Below, piece by piece: positions 6,723-9,435 of a stretch of DNA of 9,435 nucleotides (position 1 is its first letter; every line of letters begins with the position of its first letter). The notes below the pieces were generated by a model. It had not been told where the DNA came from and did no database searches. It saw only the letters and a program-made list of their open reading frames with translations. This DNA is from a bacterium. Lineage in GTDB: Bacteria > Cyanobacteriota > Vampirovibrionia > Gastranaerophilales > Gastranaerophilaceae. The stretch spans positions 1 through 9,435 of the forward strand of contig JAGOIO010000037.1 in the NCBI GenBank assembly GCA_017995595.1. The letters are read 5' to 3'. Made by a program: the position numbers and the translations under genes.

Positions 6723-7465
6723 TGCCGAATTTTGCTAAATTGGGTGAAAACCTAAAAAAAGAAATATTTAAAACATACGCAGGTGATGCAAGTAAAATGT
6801 TGCTTCACTTAGGAACTTTGGGGTGGATTCTTTCTGCTGCAGCACAAGTTTTTGCAATAAAACATAATAAAAAGGTTCCATCAGATCAAAAGAAGTTTTT
6901 AATTCCGCAAGAAATGACAGATGCAGCGGTTAATATCCTATCGTTTTATTTTGTAACAAGAACGATTCAAGACTCTGCAAGAAAGCTTGTAGGTTCAGGT
7001 TTTATAACTACGCCGAAGATTAAAGCTTTTTGCAAAGCTCATAACATTGAACTCCAAAAATTTTCAACAGATATTAGAACTTCAATCAATAATGCTATAA
7101 AAGAGAACAAGACAACATTAAAAATAGCAAGAGACAAGTTAGACATAAATAAAAAAGCAGAGTGTAAAAGAGTAATTGATGAATTTACAAACTTTGACGA
7201 CACAAGCTACGAAAAATTTGAAAGTGGTGTCAAAATGGCAGGCGGTCTCTTTGGTTCAATATTATCATCTAACGTAATAACACCTATTGTAAGAAATCAT
7301 TTTGCATCAAAGAAACAAAAAGAAGCTCTTAACTATGAACATAGATTTTCACCACTTGTAAATACAACAATGCCAAAAGTTCCTACAGAAGAAAAAAATT
7401 CACAAATAGCATCAAATAGAAATTTACTTAGCACATACCCAACAGGAAACGGTCTTAAAATTTAA
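6722..7465 (+). CDS. Putative membrane-associated protein, second gene of a coupled pair
   Basis: 247 residues. A hydrophobic segment lies at about 25-45 (ending AAAQVFAIKH), a second at about 65-80 (DAAVNILSFYFVTRT), and a third, Gly/Ser-rich, at about 171-191 (MAGGLFGSILSSNVITPIV). Between the second and third is a long charged helical stretch (about 96-160) rich in Lys, and the last 55 residues are polar and probably disordered. The third segment and its basic tail resemble the C-terminal hydrophobic segment of the upstream protein in layout (hydrophobic, a T/V-x-P turn, then Phe and Lys), so distant relatedness of the pair is possible but unproven. No known domain recognised. Its stop (7463-7465) overlaps the stop of the convergent HTH gene in a shared TTAA, leaving no room for a terminator between them. 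Confidence 0.75.
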   Translation: MPNFAKLGENLKKEIFKTYAGDASKMLLHLGTLGWILSAAAQVFAIKHNKKVPSDQKKFLIPQEMTDAAVNILSFYFVTRTIQDSARKLVGSGFITTPKIKAFCKAHNIELQKFSTDIRTSINNAIKENKTTLKIARDKLDINKKAECKRVIDEFTNFDDTSYEKFESGVKMAGGLFGSILSSNVITPIVRNHFASKKQKEALNYEHRFSPLVNTTMPKVPTEEKNSQIASNRNLLSTYPTGNGLKI

Positions 7466-7695
7466 GGAACTAAATTTTGTTTTACAGCCTTAACCGCAGC
7501 CTGTACTCTATCTTTCACGCCCATTTTATGTAGAATAGTACACACATGAGCTTTCACAGTATGAACACTCAAAATTAATTCCTTAGCTATTTCTGTATTA
7601 CTCTTACCTTGAGTAATTAACTCCAATATCACAAGCTCTTTTTTGGTCAAAGGTCGTTTTTTTTCTTCCGAATCAAACTCATTTGTTTCATTCAT
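7462..7695 (-). CDS. Stand-alone LuxR/NarL-type (GerE-like) HTH DNA-binding protein
   Basis: 77 residues from the ATG at 7695, chosen because AGGAG is 8 nt upstream; the in-frame ATG two codons earlier (7701) is only 2 nt from it. Almost the whole protein is one GerE/LuxR C-terminal HTH: LTKKELVILELITQGKSN (helix 1 and turn), TEIAKELILS, then the recognition helix VHTVKAHVCTILHKMGV and the closing DRVQAAVKAV helix. No receiver, PAS or autoinducer domain is present, so it resembles Bacillus GerE in size (about 74 residues). It probably binds DNA as a dimer; signal input, if any, is not visible. It is a paralogue of the protein at 9185-9421 (about 44 of 64 aligned residues identical by hand count). 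A Cys in the recognition-helix region (KAHVC) is shared by both. Likely a transcription regulator; targets unknown. Confidence 0.9.
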   Translation of the reverse strand: MNETNEFDSEEKKRPLTKKELVILELITQGKSNTEIAKELILSVHTVKAHVCTILHKMGVKDRVQAAVKAVKQNLVP

Positions 7696-7747
7696 TAACA
7701 TTGCTCCTGGTTAGGATTGTAAATTGATTGATAAATTGATAAGTAAA

Positions 7748-7777
7748 ATTATATGTAAACTAAATCTAATATATTAA
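7748..7777 (-). promoter_or_regulatory. Promoter of the first HTH gene
   Basis: Minus strand: -35 TTAATA (7777-7772, 4 of 6), an 18-bp spacer, and a perfect -10 TATAAT (7753-7748). The leader to the ATG is about 46 nt. In that leader AAATTGAT is repeated on the plus strand at 7721-7728 and 7733-7740, 12 bp apart, and could be a binding site. GTTTACAT ends in the -10 box. Confidence 0.5.
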
Positions 7778-7828
7778 CGGACATTACTAAATACAATTAT
7801 AGTACACTTTCAATAATAATGCACACAA

Positions 7829-7850
7829 AAAACTTCTTTTATTAAGTTTT
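7829..7850 (-). terminator. Possible weak terminator of mnmA
   Basis: On the minus strand AAAACTT (7850-7844) and AAGTTTT (7835-7829) form a 7-bp stem with an 8-nt loop, and the T-run continues for two more bases. It lies about 76 bp past the mnmA stop. The stem is almost all A-T, so stability is low. No gene is seen in 7702-7925, which otherwise holds only AT-rich sequence and the promoter of the HTH gene. Confidence 0.35.
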
Positions 7851-7925
7851 ATTATAAAAAATCATAAAAATATATTAATAAACTTTACAAAAAGAAGCTT
7901 TGAAACATAAAAATATAATTTTATA

Positions 7926-9023
7926 TTACTCTACATTATCAATAATACCGCCACCAAGCAAGACATCGTCTTGATAGAATACAACGGATTGACCTTTTGT
8001 TAAAGAGCTTTGCATATTATCGAATTTAACAAGAACACTACCATCATCATTTGGAATAACAGTAACGTCTGTTGGAATTTGTGCGGAGCGAACTTTTGCT
8101 GTAGCTTTAATTTCCTTATCAAGCTTCGGAATAGAAACCCAATTCAAATCTACAGCGACAAGAGAATCATTAAACGTATCATTACGTTCTCCAACAACAA
8201 CCTCATTACGCTCTTTATTCAGCTCAATCACGTAAAGAGGTGCAGAATATGCTATACCTAAGCCTTTTCTCTGACCAATAGTATAATTCCAAATTCCATC
8301 ATGAGAACCCAAAATATTACCATCTTTATCAACGATATTACCTTTTTTAGGAGTAACCTCTAAAAGTTCATTATAATCACCATTATAAAAATCCTGACTA
8401 TCAGGCTTATCAAATACTTTCAACCCAAAATCTTTAGCAATAGCTCTTATTTCATCTTTTTCATGAGAACCCAAAGGTAAAATTATATTTTCTAATTGTC
8501 TCTGCTTCAATTTATACAAGAAATAACTTTGGTCCTTTTTCGGATTAATACCTTTTTTCAAGATATAGCGATTTTGAGCAGAATCAAATTCAACATTAGC
8601 ATAATGCCCTGTTGCAAACTTATCAAAGTCTAAGCCGGATTGACGAGCCAAAAGAGGTAAAACATCAAATTTAATCATACTATTACAACGAATACAAGGA
8701 TTTGGAGTTCTTCCAGACAAATATTCATCTTTAAAATTATCTAAAACGATTTTTTCATATTCTTTAGAACAATCAAAAACATAATAAGGAATACCTATTT
8801 TTTGAGCAATTTTTCTTGCTTCTTCAATATCTTCTTTCTCATTTGGACCATAACAAGCATCTTTGCATGATGTTACATTTTTCAAGCCTTTATCTAAACG
8901 CTTTCTTTTTTCATCACTCCAAATAGACATAGTAGCACCAATAACTTCATGTCCTTGAGATTTTAATACTAAGGCTGCAACTGACGAATCCACCCCGCCT
9001 GACATTCCAACTAAAATTTTCAT
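7926..9023 (-). CDS. mnmA: tRNA-specific 2-thiouridylase MnmA
   Basis: 365 residues. It catalyses ATP-dependent 2-thiolation of wobble uridine-34 in tRNAs for Lys, Glu and Gln, in the cytoplasm. Visible motifs: the PP-loop SGGVDSS (8-14), a Cys pair SCKDACYG (52-59), NPCIRCN with a CxxC (C110, C113) where family members carry the first catalytic cysteine, ATGHYA (137-142), KDQSYFLY (163-170), and NYTIGQRKGLGI (246-257) at the start of the central and C-terminal beta domains. Length is typical. Oddity: the region normally holding the second catalytic cysteine (SxxxCF) reads DSQDFYNGDYNELL (208-221), with no Cys. The start at 9023 gives the canonical MKILVGMSGG N-terminus; in-frame ATGs at 9053 and 9095 lie in or before the predicted promoter and are rejected. 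It appears monocistronic, flanked by two HTH-only genes on the same strand. Confidence 0.95.
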   Translation of the reverse strand: MKILVGMSGGVDSSVAALVLKSQGHEVIGATMSIWSDEKRKRLDKGLKNVTSCKDACYGPNEKEDIEEARKIAQKIGIPYYVFDCSKEYEKIVLDNFKDEYLSGRTPNPCIRCNSMIKFDVLPLLARQSGLDFDKFATGHYANVEFDSAQNRYILKKGINPKKDQSYFLYKLKQRQLENIILPLGSHEKDEIRAIAKDFGLKVFDKPDSQDFYNGDYNELLEVTPKKGNIVDKDGNILGSHDGIWNYTIGQRKGLGIAYSAPLYVIELNKERNEVVVGERNDTFNDSLVAVDLNWVSIPKLDKEIKATAKVRSAQIPTDVTVIPNDDGSVLVKFDNMQSSLTKGQSVVFYQDDVLLGGGIIDNVE

Positions 9024-9046
9024 TTTTATAATTCTTTCTAACAGAT

Positions 9047-9061
9047 ATGACATAATGTCAT
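9047..9061. promoter_or_regulatory. Inverted repeat over the mnmA -10 box
   Basis: ATGACAT (9047-9053) and ATGTCAT (9055-9061) are perfect inverted copies around one central base. A third ATGACA half-site lies at 9074-9079, over the -35 box. The arrangement looks like an operator. Binding by one of the neighbouring HTH proteins is conceivable but unsupported. Confidence 0.4.
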
Positions 9062-9080
9062 TCAAAATAACAAATGACAA
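9052..9080 (-). promoter_or_regulatory. Promoter of mnmA
   Basis: Minus strand: -35 TTGTCA (9080-9075, 5 of 6), a 17-bp spacer, and -10 CATTAT (9057-9052, 4 of 6). The predicted start near 9045 gives a 22-nt leader to the ATG at 9023 and excludes the longer in-frame starts. Confidence 0.6.
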
Positions 9081-9130
9081 GGTATATTTTGGCACAACAA
9101 ACAGAAAAAATCAACAAAAATAAAGAAGCA

Positions 9131-9158
9131 AAAAGGACCAAGCTCAAAATTAAGCTTG
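9131..9158 (-). terminator. Rho-independent terminator of the second HTH gene
   Basis: On the minus strand CAAGCT (9158-9153), an 8-nt loop, then AGCTTG (9144-9139), followed by GTCC and five T (9135-9131). It begins about 27 bp past the stop of the HTH gene and upstream of the mnmA promoter, so it would separate the two units. The 6-bp stem is short. Confidence 0.45.
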
Positions 9159-9184
9159 ACAACAAAAGATAAAATGAAAAGGCG

Positions 9185-9421
9185 TTAAGAAACGATACCT
9201 TCTCTAACTGCCTTTACTGCAGCTTGAACTCTATCTTGAACGCCCATTTTCTGTAAAATCGCACAGACATGAGCTTTTGCAGTATGTACACTTACAATGA
9301 GTTCCTTCGCTATTTCAGTATTGCTTTTTCCCATAGCTAACAATTCCAAAACCTGCAATTCTCTTTGAGATAATTTTGAAATAGCTTTACTATGACGATA
9401 AGCTTTATTTTCAGACGACAT
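9185..9421 (-). CDS. Stand-alone LuxR/NarL-type (GerE-like) HTH DNA-binding protein, paralogue
   Basis: 78 residues, with AGGAG 5 nt before the ATG. After a polar N-terminus (1-14) the rest is a complete GerE-type HTH: LSQRELQVLELLAMGKSN, TEIAKELIVS, recognition helix VHTAKAHVCAILQKMGV, closing DRVQAAVKAV. It is nearly identical in the core to the protein at 7462-7695 and shares its Cys in KAHVC; N-terminal residues before the domain are unrelated. The recognition helix has HTAKAH where the paralogue keeps the more usual HTVKAH. No sensory or receiver domain. Upstream sequence beyond 14 bp is outside the window, so its promoter cannot be judged. Likely a DNA-binding regulator, perhaps with targets overlapping its paralogue's. 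Confidence 0.9.
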   Translation of the reverse strand: MSSENKAYRHSKAISKLSQRELQVLELLAMGKSNTEIAKELIVSVHTAKAHVCAILQKMGVQDRVQAAVKAVREGIVS

Positions 9422-9435
9422 AGGCTCTCCTAATG

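Noticed and set aside
7833..7897. Inverted pair CTTCTTTT and AAAAGAAG in the 7702-7925 gap
   Set aside because: Eight A/T-rich bases separated by about 50 bp are expected by chance in this composition.
8010..8261. Plus-strand open frame inside mnmA
   Set aside because: Antisense to a clearly recognised conserved gene, with low-complexity Asn/Ile-rich translation.
9024..9095. N-terminal extension of MnmA from upstream ATGs
   Set aside because: The extension overlaps a good promoter and does not match the family, whose N-terminus begins at the PP-loop strand (MKILVGMSGG).

Overview
The window is AT-rich and gene-dense. Its proteins suggest a diderm, cyanobacteria-related gut or host-associated bacterium, most likely the Gastranaerophilales/Vampirovibrionia ('Melainabacteria') group. 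This placement is an inference. It rests on a Sec-exported outer-membrane beta-barrel, NarL/LuxR-type DNA-binding domains with the cyanobacterial-looking KAHV...DRVQAAVKA signature, many lineage-type hypotheticals with Q/N/P-rich N-termini and a HEAT-like domain, and the base composition. No rRNA, tRNA, IS element, integrase or CRISPR array was recognised.

Layout. Positions 1-857 (-) hold a Q/P/Y-rich protein with one calcium-loop-like motif, cut off by the window edge. A 168-bp divergent region with two perfect palindromes separates it from an outer-membrane barrel protein (1026-1748, +). Next comes a large divergent GH77 4-alpha-glucanotransferase with an unusual C-terminal membrane anchor (1873-4119, +). 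A probable two-gene operon follows (4220-4903 and 4914-5342, +): a low-complexity/HEAT-like protein and a small hydrophobic protein. It ends at a strong bidirectional hairpin terminator shared with a convergent small hypothetical gene (5454-5846, -). A second, translationally coupled pair of unknown membrane proteins (6069-6722 and 6722-7465, +) overlaps its predecessor's stop by one base and converges on a stand-alone LuxR-type HTH gene (7462-7695, -). The tRNA 2-thiouridylase gene mnmA (7926-9023, -) and a second, closely related HTH-only gene (9185-9421, -) complete the window.

How the genes relate. Only MnmA and the glucanotransferase have assignable enzymatic roles: wobble-uridine thiolation and alpha-1,4-glucan rearrangement. 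The two HTH-only proteins are paralogues flanking mnmA and may be regulators without a sensory domain. The remaining genes look like a lineage-specific envelope or cell-surface repertoire. The points most worth a second look are the membrane-anchored GH77 enzyme, the MnmA that lacks the usual second catalytic cysteine, the paired HTH-only regulators, the operator-like palindromes over several promoters, and the coupled pair of unknown membrane proteins.
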